Program-made: the position numbers and the translations under genes
Shown here: in pieces, positions 37,826-49,985 of the stretch
Position numbering within the stretch: the stretch's first letter is position 1
Layout of the letters: each line of letters opens with the position of its first letter
Source: Hyperoodon ampullatus
Taxonomy: Eukaryota; Chordata; Mammalia; Artiodactyla; Ziphiidae
DNA: 64,000 nt
Assembly: GCA_949752795.1 (NCBI GenBank)
Contig: CATKHW010000281.1
Coordinates: forward strand, 1 to 64,000
Direction: 5' to 3'
Notes under the pieces: model-generated
What the model was told of the DNA's origin: nothing
What the model saw: the letters and a program-made list of their open reading frames with translations, nothing else
Databases searched by the model: none

Positions 37826-39564
37826 GTGAAATTCTTACACAATACCTTCAGGGGTTCTGATGAAACTTAGAATGACCCTATCTACAATGACAGCTGGATG
37901 TGGCATAAGGCTGGTCACTTGGGACTGAGAGGATTGGTGAGATTGGGTGAGAAAATGCAGACCATTTAAAGCAATAATACCTGGCACCCATTCCATGGGT
38001 CCCAACTCTCCAGGTAGAAGGGAATATCACTACAGTTATAACATGTATGGGAAACCTAGAGAATGGACACCATCTGAAGGTGAAAGGTTTCTAAAACTCT
38101 ACTAATTTTTTTCTCTCCTTGTGCACCAGTTTGACATTCCAACTGCTTTAGTATCAATCTCCCAAATTGGAGAGTCAGCACCTATAACCTCCTGGTTCGC
38201 ACAGTTGGCACGTTGTGTAGAGGATATAAGGGAAGAGGGAGAAACAATTAGAGAGTAGCTGTAGGCATTTGGATGGCCACATGTCACTCTAAATTCCCGT
38301 CACGAAGAAGAATTAACAAACTCTGAGACAGCCCACCCAATGGAACCAGTATAGGTCCTGAAGCAAAATTGTGGATTGGCAGTCAGCTCACAAAAACGCG
38401 AGTTGAAAAATGGAGCTCAGGGGCACAGCAATTCACTAACTTGCAGAGCTATAAAGGACTACTCTCTTCCAAAAATCTGTTGAGAGAAAGCCGGGAGGCG
38501 GACTTGAAAATGAGGCAGAAGTGCACGAAACAGATTTCCAGAAGTACATTGGAATCGCCTTTAAACACAGGAAAAGCATCACAACTTCGACAATTATGGA
38601 ATTGTCCATAAAGGGCACATGCGTTTTCTCCTGAATATATTCAGGAGAAAACGCATACGCCCATTTTGGCCAACCGAGCAACCGCACAATGCAAATCTGC
38701 ACTACAAAGAAGTATCACTTCCAACCGGTCAAAAGGGACAACCGTAAAATGTGTAAAAACAAGAAAGGCAAGACAGGATCTGGAGATCAGGGAGCCTTGT
38801 TATGCAAATGGGTGGGATGTAAATTGCCAACAGCCACTCTGGAGGAGTGCATTGCGTTCCCAAAAAGAAGTAAACAACAGTGCTTCACAACCTAAGGCAC
38901 TTCCAGTCACGGGAATATACCTTGGGAAAATTGAAAATCAATAAGACACAGCCACCCCAAAATTTATGGCAGCACTGCTTACAAGAACCTCGACTTCGGG
39001 ACACCTTATAAATACCAGGAAAGACAAAAATGGTAAAGAAATTGTCGTACATACGTATGATGGAATATCCCTCAGCCATGAAGTCAATGTCATACGGCCA
39101 GTAGCAGCATAATGACGGGATTCATGTACGATGATTCTAACTGAAAAAATCACACAGAAAAATAAACTTATCATAAGATATCACTTATGCAGGGTATATA
39201 AACATGGCTACATATGGAAGGAATTAGGAAAGTGAACAGAGTCTCATATTTAGAAAACACTCTTATGCATGCTTAAGGGGAAAGCAGAGGTGGGGTGATG
39301 AATAAAACCAGAGTTTGATATTAGCACAGGTACGGTTCCATAATCCAAATACAGAATAGACAAGACCTACTACTTCCTCTGTGAACGGGACTCAAAACCC
39401 CATATTTCCCGCAGAGGAATATATCATACTAGTAAGAATCTTAAAACCTATGTATTGATATGTCTCCGTAAGGGAATCAAGTGTGTCTAGACTGGCATAA
39501 ACATGGCAGCGAGAATCAGCTCAAACCCACTAGAAAAGGAAATTCAAAAACCAAACAAAAAACA
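37826..39564 (+). repeat. 1.74 kb unit C2
   Basis: Full-length, sister of C1 in its 5' part. From about 39390 its 3' end has the consensus-type variants (catatttcccgcagagg) of the later units, so the shift from old to young type falls inside this unit. Confidence 0.87.
38601..38674. repeat. Spacerless inverted repeat in C2 (outer arm mismatches)
   Basis: Inner ~18 bp of each arm pair fully. Mismatches occur at gcacatg on the left and in the outer ttgtccataaa/cccattttgg parts. Confidence 0.82.
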
Positions 39565-41302
39565 GGGAAATTCTTTACAATTCCTTCAGGGTCTCTGATG
39601 AAACCTGGAATGACCCTATCTACAACGACAGCTGGATGTGGCATAAGGCTGGACACTTGGGACTGAGAGGGTTGGTGAGAGTGGGTGAGCAAATGCAGAC
39701 CCTTTAAAACAATAATATGTGGCACCCATTCCATGGGTCTCAACTCTCCAGGTTGAAGGAACTATTACTACAGCTATAACATGTACGGAATACCTAGAGA
39801 ACGGACACACTGTGAATATGAAAGGTTTCTAAAACTCAAAGAATAGTCCCTCTCCTGGTGCTCCGGTTTGACTTTCCAACTGCTTTATTATCAGTCTCCC
39901 AACTTGAAGAGACAGCCACTTTAACCTGCTGGTTCTCAAAGGTTGCCAATTTGGCAGAGGATGAAAGGGAAGAGGGAGAACCATTGAGAGAGTAGCTGTT
40001 AGGTATTTGGACGTGCACATGTCACTCTAATTTCCCGGTAGGAATAAGAATTAACAAAAGTCTCAGCCACCCACCGGGAACCAGTATAGGTCCTGAACCA
40101 AAATTTTGGACTTGTGTTCAGCTCACAAAAAACGAGTTGAAAAATGGAGCTCAGGGGCACAGCAATTCAAAAACTGGCAGAGTAATAAATGACAACTACC
40201 GTCCAAAAATCTGTTGAGGGAAGGAAACGAGGCTGATTTGAAAGGCAGGCAGAATAGCAGGAAACAGATTTCAAGAGGTACGTTGGAATCGCCTTTAAAG
40301 CACAGGAACAGGGGCACAACTTCGACAATAAAGCCCTTGGCCAAAAAGGGGGTATGCGTTTTCTCCTGAATATATTCAGGAGAAAACGCATACCCCCTTT
40401 TTGGCCAAGCAAGAAAGCGGGCAATGCAAATCTGCACTACAAAGAAGTATCACTTCCCACTGGTCAAAAGGGTCAGCCACAAAATGTGTAAAATCCAGAA
40501 AGGCAAGACATGCCCTGGAGAACAGGGAGCCTTGTTATGGTATTGGGCGAGATGAAAATTGTCAACTGCCTCTCTGGAGGAATGCATTGTGTGGCCTAAA
40601 ACAAGTAAACAACAGAGCTACAGAGCCAAGGGCACTTCCATTCTAGGGAATATACCTTGGGAAAACTGAAAATCAATAAGAAAGAGCCACCCCAAAATTT
40701 AGGGCTGCACTGCTTACAAGAACCTCAACTTGGGTACACATTAAATATCCCAGGAAATATAAAAATGGTTCAAAATATTGTGGTACTTACGTACGATGGA
40801 ATATCCTTCAACCATGAAATAAATGTCATAAGAACAGTAGCAGGAAAATGAGTGGATTCAGGTACGATGATTCTAAGTGAAATAAGTCACACAGAAAAAG
40901 AAACTTATCATAAGATATCACTTATGAAGATCCTGTAAACATGGCTACACTTGAACTGAGTTAAGAAAGAGAACAGAGTCTCACATTTAGGAAACAATGT
41001 TATGCCTGCTTAAGGGGGAAGGAGAGGTGGGGTGATGCATAAACCTAGAGTTTGATATAAGCACAGGTACCGTTCCAAAAACCAACTATGGAATAGACAA
41101 GACCTACACCTTCCTCAGTGAAAGGGACTCAAAACCCCATATTTCCCGCAGAGGAATATATCTGACTACTAAGAATCTTAAAACCTATGTATGGATATAT
41201 CTCCATAAGGGAATCAAGTGTGTCTAGACTGGCAAAAACATGGCAGCGAGAATCAGCTCAAACCCATGATAAAAAGGAATTTCAAAAACAAAACAAAAAA
41301 AC
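39565..41302 (+). repeat. 1.74 kb unit C3
   Basis: Full-length, consensus-like unit with some private changes. Confidence 0.9.
40336..40409. repeat. Perfect 74 bp palindrome in C3 carrying a mirrored change
   Basis: Both 37 bp arms pair at every position. Relative to the other units, C is replaced by G at 40351 and G by C at 40394, both 21.5 bp from the centre, so pairing is kept. Confidence 0.93.
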
Positions 41303-43040
41303 TGGGAAATTCTCTACAATTCCTTCAGGGTCTCTGATGAAACCTGGAATTACCCTATCTACAATGACAGCTGGATGTGGCATAAGGAGGGACACTTGGG
41401 ACTGAGAGGATTGATGAGATTGGGTGAGCAAATGCAGACCCTTTAAAGCAATAATGCATGGCACAAATTTCATGGGATTCAACTCTCCAGGTTGAAGGGA
41501 ATATTACTACAGCTATAACATGTAAGGGAAACCTAGAGAACGGACACACTGTGAATACAAAAGGTTTCTAAAACTCAACGAATAGTCCCTCTCCTGGTTC
41601 TCCGGTTTGACTTTCCATCTGCTTTACTATCAACCTCCCAACTTGAAGAGACAGCCCCTTTACCCTCCTGGTTCGCACAGGTTGCCAATTTGGCAGAGGA
41701 TGAAAGGGAAGAGGGAGAACCAATGAGAGAGTAGCTGTTAGGCATTTGGACGGGCACATATCACTGTAATTTCCCGGCAGGAAGAAGAATTAACCAAAGT
41801 CTCAGCCCCCCACCGGGAACCAGTATAGGTCCTGAACAAAAACTTTGGACTTGCGGTCAGCTCAACAAAAACGAGTTGAAAAATGGAGCTCAGGGGCACA
41901 GGAATTCACAAACTGGCCGAGTAATAAAGGACAACTATCGTCCAAAAATCTGTTGAGGGAAGGCAACGAGGCGGACTTGAATGCAAGGCAGAATAGCAGG
42001 AAACAGATTTCAAGAGGTACGTTGGAATCGCCTTTAAAGCACAGGAAGAGGGGCACAAATTCGACAATGATGCACTTGGCTAAAAAGGTGTTATGCGTTT
42101 TCTCCCTAATATATTCAGGAGAAAACGCATACGCCCTTTTTGGCCAAGCAAGCAAGCGGTCAATGCAAATCTGCACTACAAAGAAGTATCACTTCCCACC
42201 GGTCAAAAGGGACATCCATAAAATGTGTAAAAACCAGAAAGGCAAGACAGGCCCTGGAGAACAGGGAGCCTTGTTATGCTGATGGGCGGCATGTAAATTG
42301 ACAACTGCCTCTCTGGAGGAGTGCATTGTGTTCCTAAAACAAGTAAAGAACAGAGCTACAGAGCCAAGGGCACTTCCAGTCTCGGGAATATACCTTGGGA
42401 AAACTGAAAATCAAGAAGACAGAGCCACCCCAAAATTTAGGGCTGCACTGCTTAAAAGGACCTCCACTTGGGTACACCTTAAATATCCCAGGAAATATAA
42501 AAATGGTTCAAAAAATTGTGGTACATACGTACGATGGAATATCCCTCAGCCATGAAATCAATGTCATAAGACCAGTAGCAGCAAAATGGGTGGATTTAGG
42601 TACGAGGATTCTAAGTGAAATAAGTCACACAGAAAAAGAAACTTATCATAAGATATCACTTATGAAGATCTTGTAAACATGGCTACACTTGAACTGAGTT
42701 AGGAAAGAGAACAGTGTCTCACATTTAGAAAACACTCTTATGCCTGCTTAAGGGGGAAGGACAGGTGGGGTGATGCATAAAACCAGAGTTAGATATAAGA
42801 ACAGGTACTGTTCCAAAAACCAACTATGGAATAGACAAGACCTACACCTTCCACAGTGAAAGGGACTCAAAACCCCATATTTCCCGCAGAGGAATATATC
42901 TGACTAGTAAGAATCTTAAAACCTATGTATTGATATGTCTCCGTAAGGGAATCAAGTGTGTCTAGACTGGCATAAACATGGCAGCGAGAATCAGCTCAAA
43001 CCCACTATAAAAAGGAATTTCAAAAACAAAACAAAAAACC
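41303..43040 (+). repeat. 1.74 kb unit C4
   Basis: Full-length consensus-type unit; shares ggctaaaaag in the left palindrome arm with C5. Confidence 0.9.
42075..42148. repeat. Spacerless inverted repeat in C4 (left arm changed)
   Basis: Right arm is consensus. The left arm has ggctaaaaaggtgttatg and ccctaata variants, giving about six unpaired positions. Confidence 0.82.
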
Positions 43041-44779
43041 TGGGAAATTCTTTACAATTCCTTCAGGGTCTCTGATGAAACCTTGAATGACCCTATCTAC
43101 AACGACAGCTGGATGTGGCATAAGGCTGGACACTTGGGCCTGAGACGATTCGTGAGATTGGGTGAGCAAATTAAGACCCTTTAAAGCACAAATGCCTGGC
43201 ACCCATTCCATGGGTCCCAACTCTCCAGGTTTAAGGGAATATTACTACAGCTATAACATGTACAGGAAACCTAGAGAACGGACACACTGTGAATATGAAA
43301 GTTTTCTAAAACTCAACGAATAGTCCCTCTCCTGGTGCTCCGGTTTGACTTTCCATCTGCTTTACTATCAATCTACCAACTTGGAGAGACAGCCCCTTTA
43401 CCCTCCTGGTTCGCACAGGTTTCCAATTTGGCAGAGGATGAAAGGGAAGAGGGAGAACCAATGAGAGAGTAGCTGTTAGGCATTTCGGCGAAAACATATC
43501 ACTCTAAATTCCCGGCAGGAAGAAGAATTAACCAAAGCCTCAGCCACCCACCGGGAACCAGCATAGGTCCTGAACCAAAATTTTGGACTTGCGGTCAGCT
43601 CACAAAAAACGAGTTGAAAAATGGAGCTCAGGGGCACAGCAATTCACAAACTGGCCAAGTAATATAGGACAAGTACCGTCCAAAAATCTGCTGAGGGAAG
43701 GCAATGAGGCGGATTTGAAAGCGAGGCAGAATAGCAGGAAACAGATTTCAAGAGGTACGTTGGAATCGCGTTTAAAGCACAGGAAGAGGGGCACAACTTC
43801 GACAATGATGCACTTGGCTAAAAAGGGCGTATGCGTTTTCTCCTTAATATATTCAGGAGAAAACGCATATGCCCTTTTTGGCCAAGCAAGCAAGCGGGCA
43901 ATGCAAATCTGCACTACAAAGAAGTATCACTTCCCACCGGTCAAAAGGGACATCCACAAAATGTGAAAAAACCAGGAAGGCAAGACAGGACCTGGAGAAC
44001 AGGGAGCCTTGTTATGTTGATGGGCGGCATGTAAATTGCCAACTGCCTCTCTGGAGTAGTACATTGTGTTCCGTTAAACAAGTAAAGAACAGAGCTACAG
44101 AGCCAAGGGCACTTCCAGTCTAGGGAATATACCTTGGGAAAACTGAAAATCAATAAGACAGAGCCACCCCAAAATTTAGGGCTGCACTGCTTACAAGGAC
44201 CTCAACTTGGGTACGCCTTAAATATCCCAGGAAATATAAAAATGGTTCAAAAATTTGTGGTACTTACATACGATGGAATATCCCTCAGCCATGAAATAAA
44301 TGTCATAAGACCAGTAGCAGCAAAATGGGTGGATTCAGGTACGATGATTCTAAGTGAAATAAGTAACACAGAAACAGAAACATATCATAAGATATCACTT
44401 ATGAAGATTCTATAAACATGGCTACACTTGAACTGAGTTAGGAAAGAGAACAGTGTCTCACATTTAGAAAACACTCTTATGCCTGCTTAAGGGGGAAGGA
44501 GAGGTGGGGAGATGCATAAAACCAGAGTTTGATATAAGCACAGGTACCGTTCCAAAAACCAACTATGGAATAGACAAGACCTACACCTTCCTCAGTGAAA
44601 GGGACTCAAAACACCATATTTCCCGCAGAGGAATATATCTGACTAGTAAGAATCTTATAACCTATGTATTGAAATGTCTCCGTAAGGGAATCAAGTGTGT
44701 CTAGACTGGCATAAACATGGCAGCGAGAATCAGCTCAAACCCACTATAAAAAGGAATTTCAAAAACAAAACAAAAAAAC
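43041..44779 (+). repeat. 1.74 kb unit C5
   Basis: Full-length consensus-type unit, sister of C4 by shared palindrome and tail variants (tttaccctcctggttcgc in both). Confidence 0.9.
43813..43886. repeat. Spacerless inverted repeat in C5 (three mismatches)
   Basis: Unpaired at ggcta and ccttaata on the left and at catatg on the right; otherwise consensus. Confidence 0.87.
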
Positions 44780-46512
44780 TGGGAAATACTTAACAATTAT
44801 TTCAGGGTCTCTGATGAAACCTGGAAAGACCCTATCTACAACGACAGCTGAATGTGGAATAAGGCTGGACACTTGGGACTGAGAGGATTGGTGAGATTGG
44901 GTGAGCAAATGCAGACCCTTTAAAGCACAAATGTCTGGCACCCATTCCATGGGTCCCAACTCTCCAGGTTTAAGGGAATATTATTACAGCTATAACATGT
45001 ACGGGAAACCTAGAGAATGGACACACTGTGAATACGAAAGGTTTCTAAAACTCAACGAATAGTCACTCTCCTGGTGCTCTGGTTTGACTTTCCACCTGCT
45101 TTACTATCAACCTCCCAACTTGGAGAGACAGCCCCTTTAACCTCCTGGTTCGCACAGGTTGCCAATTTGGCAGAGGATGAAAGGGAAGGGGGAGAACCAA
45201 TGAGAGAGTAGCTGTTAGGCATTTGGACTTGAACATATCACTCTAACTTCCCGGCAGGAAGAAGAATTAACCAAAATCTCAGCCACCCTCGGGAATCAGT
45301 ATAGGTCTTGAACCAAAATTTTGGACTTGCCGTCAGCTCATCAAAAACTAGTTGAAAAATGGAGCTCAGGGGCACAGCTATTCACAAACTGGCGAGTAAT
45401 AAAGGACAACTATCGTCCAAAAATCTGTTGAGGGAAGGCAACGAGGCAGACTTGAAAGCGAGACAGAATAGCAGGAAACATATTTCAAGAGGTACGTTGG
45501 AATCGCCTTTAAAGCACAGGAAGAGGGGCACAACTTCGACAATGATGCACTTGGCCATAAAGGGCGTATGCGTTTTCTCCTGAATATATTCAGGAGAAAA
45601 CGCATACGCCCTTTTTGGCTAAGCAAGCAAGCGGGCAATGCAAATCTGCACTACAAAGAAGTATCACGTCCCACCGGTCAAAAGGGACATCCACAAAATG
45701 TGTAAAAACCAGAAAGGCAAGACAGGTCCTGGAGAACAGGGAGCCTTGTTATGCTGATGGGCGGGATGTAAATTTCCAACTGCCTCTCCGGAGGAGTGCA
45801 TTGTGTTCCCTAAAACAAGTAAACAACAGAGCTGCAGAGCCAAGGGCACTTCCAGTCTAGGGAATATACCTTGGGAAAACTGAAAATCAATAACCCAAAG
45901 CCACCCCAAAATTTAGGGCTGAACTGCTTACAAGGACCTCAACTTGGGTACACCTTAAATATCCCAGGAAATATAAAAATGGTTCAAAAATTGTGGTACT
46001 TACGTACGATGGAATATCCCTCAGCCATGCAATCAATGTCATAAGACCAGTAGCAGCAAAATGGGTGGATTCAGGTACGATGATTCTAAGTGAAATAAGT
46101 CACACAGAAAAAGAAACTTATCATAAGATATCACTTATGAAGATCCTGTAAACACGGCTACACTTGAACTGAGTAGGAAAGAGAAGAGTGTCTCACATTT
46201 AGAAAACACTCTGATGCCTGCTTAAGGGGAAGGAGAGGTGGGGTGATGCATAAAACCAGAGTTTGATATAAGCACAGGTACCGTTCCAAAAACCAACTAT
46301 GGAATAGACAAGACCTACACCTGCCTCAGTTAAAGGGACTCAAACCCCATATTTCACACAGAGGAATATATCTGACTAGTAAGAATCTTAAAACCTATGT
46401 ATTGATATGTCTCCGTAAGGGAATCAAGTGTGTCTAGACTGGCATAAACATGGCAGCGAGAATCAGCTCAAACCCACTATAAAAAGGAATTTCAAAAACA
46501 AAACAAAAAAAC
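44780..46512 (+). repeat. 1.74 kb unit C6
   Basis: Full-length unit. It shares several small variants with C8 (caaaaattgtgg with one A fewer, gagtaggaaagagaagagtg, ttaaggggaagg), so C6 and C8 are related although C7 lies between them. Confidence 0.9.
45550..45623. repeat. Spacerless inverted repeat in C6 (two mismatches)
   Basis: Unpaired only at ggccataaa on the left and ggctaag on the right. Confidence 0.88.
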
Positions 46513-48250
46513 TGGGAAATTCTTTACAATTCCTTCAGTGTCTCTGATGAAACCTGGAATGACCCTATCTACAACCACAGCTGGATGTGGCATAAGGCTG
46601 GACACTTGGGACTGAGACGATTGGTGAGATTAGGTGAGCAAATCCAGACCCTTTAAAGCACAAATGCCTGGCACCCATTCCATGGGTCCCAACTCTCCAG
46701 GTTGAAGGGAATATTACTACAGTTATAACATGTACGGGAAACCTAGAGAACGGACACACTGTGAATACGAAAGGTTTCTAAAACTCAATGAAGAGTCCCT
46801 CTCCTGGTGCTCCGGTTTGACTTTCCATCTGCTTTACTATCAACCTCCCAACTTGGAGAGACAGCCCCTTTAAACTCCTGGTTCGCACAGGTTGCCAATT
46901 TGGCAGAGGATGAAAGGGAAGAGGGAGAACCAATGAGAGAGTAGCTGTTAGGCATTTGGACGGGCACATATCACTGTAATTTCCCGGCAGGAAGAAGATT
47001 TAACCAAAGTCCCAGCCACCCACAGGGAACCAGTATAGGTCCTGAACCAAAATTTTGGACTTGCGGTCAGCTCACCAAAAACGAGTTGAAAAATGGAGCT
47101 CAGGGGCACAGCAAACCACAAAGTGGCCGAGTAGTAAAGGAAAACTATCGTCCAAAAATCTGTTGAGGGAAGGCAACGAGGCGGACTTGAAAGTGAGGCA
47201 GAATAGCAGGAAACAGATTTCAAGAGGTACGTTGGAATCGCCTTTAAAGCACAGGAAGAGGGGCACAACTTCGACAATGATGCACTTGGCCAAAAAGGGC
47301 GTATGCGTTTTCTCCTGAATATATTCAGCAGAAAACGCATACACCCTTTTTGGCCAAGCAAGCAAGCGGGCAATGCAAATCTGCACTACAAAGAAGTATC
47401 ACTTCCCACCGTTCAAAAGGGACATCCACAAAATGTGTAAAAACCATATAGGCAAGACAGGCCCTGGAGAACAAGGAGCCTTGTTATGCTGATGGGCGGG
47501 ATGTAAATTGCCAACTGCCTCTCTGGAGGAGTGCATTGTGTTCCCTAAAAGAAATAAACAACAGAGCTACAGAGCGAAGGGCACTTCCAGTCTAGGGAAT
47601 ATACCTTGGGAAAACTGAAAATCAATAAGACAGAGCCACCCCAAAATTTAGGGCTGCACTGCTTACAAGGACCTCAACTTGGGTACACCTTAAATATCCC
47701 AGGATATATAAAAATGGTTCAAGAAACTGTGGTACTTACGTAAGATGGAATATCCCTCAGCCATGAAATCAATGTCATAAGACCAGTAGCAGCAAAATGG
47801 GTGGATTCAGGTACGATGATTCTAAGTGAAATAAGTCACACAGAAAAAGAAACTTATCATAAGATATCACTTATGAAAATCCTGTAAACATGGCTACACT
47901 TGAACTGAGTTAGGAAAGAGAACAGTGTCTCACATTTAGAAAACACTCTTATGCCTGCTTAAGGGGGAAGGAGAGGTGGGGTGATGCATAAAACCAGAGT
48001 TTGATATAAGCACAGGTACCGTTCCAAAACCAACTATGGAATAAACAAGACCTACACTTTCCTCAGTGAAAGGGACTCAAAACCCCATATTTCCCGCAGA
48101 GGAATATATCTGACTAGTAAGAATCTTAAAACCTATGTATTGATATGTCTCCATAAGGGAATCAAGTGTGTCTAGACTGGCATAAACATGGCAGCGAGAA
48201 TCAGCTCAAACCCACTATAAAAAGGAATTTCAAAAACAAAACAAAAAAAC
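46513..48250 (+). repeat. 1.74 kb unit C7
   Basis: Full-length unit. Its 5' half is shared with C8 (agcaaaccacaaagtggccg), which together with the C6/C8 link points to two-unit higher-order duplication. Confidence 0.9.
47285..47358. repeat. Spacerless inverted repeat in C7 (two mismatches)
   Basis: Left arm consensus; right arm has cagcag and tacaccc changes. Confidence 0.88.
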
Positions 48251-49022
48251 TGGGAAATTTTTTACAATTCCTTCAGGGTCTCCGATGAAACATGGAATGA
48301 CCCTATCTACCACGGCAGCTGGATGTGGCATAAGGCTGGACACTTGGGACTGAGAGGATTGGTGAGATTGGGTGAGCAAATGCAGACCCTTTAAAGCACA
48401 AATTCCTGGGACCCATTCCATGGGTCCCAACTCTCCAGGTTGATGGGAATATTACTACAGTTATAACATGTACGGGAAACCTAGAGAACGGACACACTGT
48501 GAATACGAAAGGTTTCTAAAACTCAACGAATAGTCCCTCCCCTGGTGCTCCAGTTTGACTTTCCATCTGCTTTACTATCAACCTCCCAACTTGGAGAGAC
48601 AGCCCCTTTAAACTCCTGGTTCGCTCATGTTAACAATTTGGCAGAGGATGAAAGGGAAGAGGGAGAACCAATGAGAGAGTAGCTGTTAGGCATTTTGACG
48701 GGCACATATCACTGTAATTTCCCGGCAGGAAGAAGAATTAAGCAAAGTCTCAACCACCCACCGGGAACCAGTATAGGTTCTGAACCAAAATTTTGGACTT
48801 GCGGTCAGCTCACCAAAAACGAGTTGAAAAATGGAGCTCAGGGGCACAGCAAACCACAAAGTGGCCGAGTAGTAAAGGAAAACTATCGTCCAAAATTCTG
48901 TTGAGGGAAGGCAACGAGGCGGACTTGAAAGCGAGGCAGAATAGCAGGAAACAGATTTCAAGAGGTACGTTGGAATCGCCTTTAAAGCACAGGAAGAGGG
49001 GCACAACTTCGACAATGATGCA

Positions 49023-49096
49023 CTTGGCCAAAAAGGGCGTATGCGTTTTCTCCTGAATATATTCAGGAGAAAACGCATACGCCCTTTTTGGCCAAG
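49023..49096. repeat. Perfect 74 bp palindrome in C8
   Basis: Two 37 bp arms with no spacer, paired at every position; the outermost pair is c at 49023 with g at 49096, the centre gaata/tattc at 49059/49060. It marks where the unassigned half of the unit meets the L1-derived half. Confidence 0.95.
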
Positions 49097-49985
49097 CAAG
49101 CAAGCGGGCAATGCAAATCTGCACTACAAAGAAGTATCACTTCCCACCGGTCAAAAGGGACATCCACAAAATGTGTAAAAACCAGAAAGGCAAGACAGGC
49201 CCTGGAGAACAGGGAGCCTTGTTATGCTGATGGGTCGGATGTAAATTTCCAGCTGCCTCTCCGGACGAGGGCATTGTGTTCCCTAAAACAAGTAAACAAC
49301 AGAGCTACAGAGCCAAGGGCACTTCCATTCTAGGGAATATACCTTGGGAAAACTGAAAATCAATAAGACAAAGCCACCCCAAAATTTAGGGCTGCACTGC
49401 TTACAAGGACCTCAACTTGGGTACACCTTAAATATCCCAGGAAATATAAAAATGGTTCAAAAATTGTGGTACTTACGTACGATGGAATATCCCTCACTCA
49501 TGAAATCAATGTCATAAGACCAGTAGCAGCAAAATGGGTGGATTCAGGTACGATGATTCTAAGTGAAATAAGTCACACAGAAAAAGAAACTTATCATAAG
49601 ATATCACTTATGAAGATCCTGTAAACATGGCTACACTTGAACTGAGTAGGAAAGAGAAGAGTGTCTCACATTTAGAAAACACTCTTATGCCTGCTTAAGG
49701 GGAAGGAGAGGTGGGGTGATGCATAAAACCAGAGTTTGATATAAGCACAGGTACCGTTCCAAAAACCAACTATGGAATAGACAAGACCTACACCTTCCTC
49801 AGTGAAAGGGACTCAAACCCCATATTACCCACAGAGGAATATATCTGACTAGTAAGAATCTTAAAACCTATGTATTGATATGTCTCCGTAAGGGAATCAA
49901 GTGTGTCTAGACTGGCATAAACATGGCAGCGAGAATCAGCTCAAACCCACTATAAAAAGGAATTTCAAAAACAAAACAAAAAAAC
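49097..49985 (+). mobile_element. L1-derived half of the satellite unit (example: C8)
   Basis: Segments follow an L1 3' end in order: gcaatgcaaatctgcactac (ORF2 MQIKTT region), ggagaacagggagcc and gggatgtaaattt (the ORF2 cysteine-rich C-terminus region), cttgggtacaccttaaat, atggaatatccctcac, aagtgaaataagtcacacag, ttatcataagatatcactta, then the 3' UTR and an A-rich tail. It is highly diverged, and no ORF2 frame survives. The same part is present in all U, D and C units, apart from losses in U6, C10 and D3. Confidence 0.78.

Larger units (their letters stand above)
48251..49985 (+). repeat. 1.74 kb unit C8 (best reference unit)
   Basis: Closest to the consensus and holding the perfect palindrome. 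Parts: unassigned 5' segment 48251-49022 with a ccaatgagagagtag CCAAT-like site; palindrome 49023-49096; L1-derived segment 49097-49985. Confidence 0.92.

Noticed and set aside
2793..44415. Recurrent 93-codon plus-strand frame in the L1-derived half of the units
   Set aside because: It lies in the degraded ORF2 end and 3' UTR of L1 in a frame that does not correspond to ORF2. Open by chance and broken in about half the units.
41862..49124. Recurrent 104-codon minus-strand frame across the palindrome in many satellite units
   Set aside because: It runs antisense to L1-derived sequence and is lost in several units. Its repeated length reflects the sequence similarity of the units, not selection.
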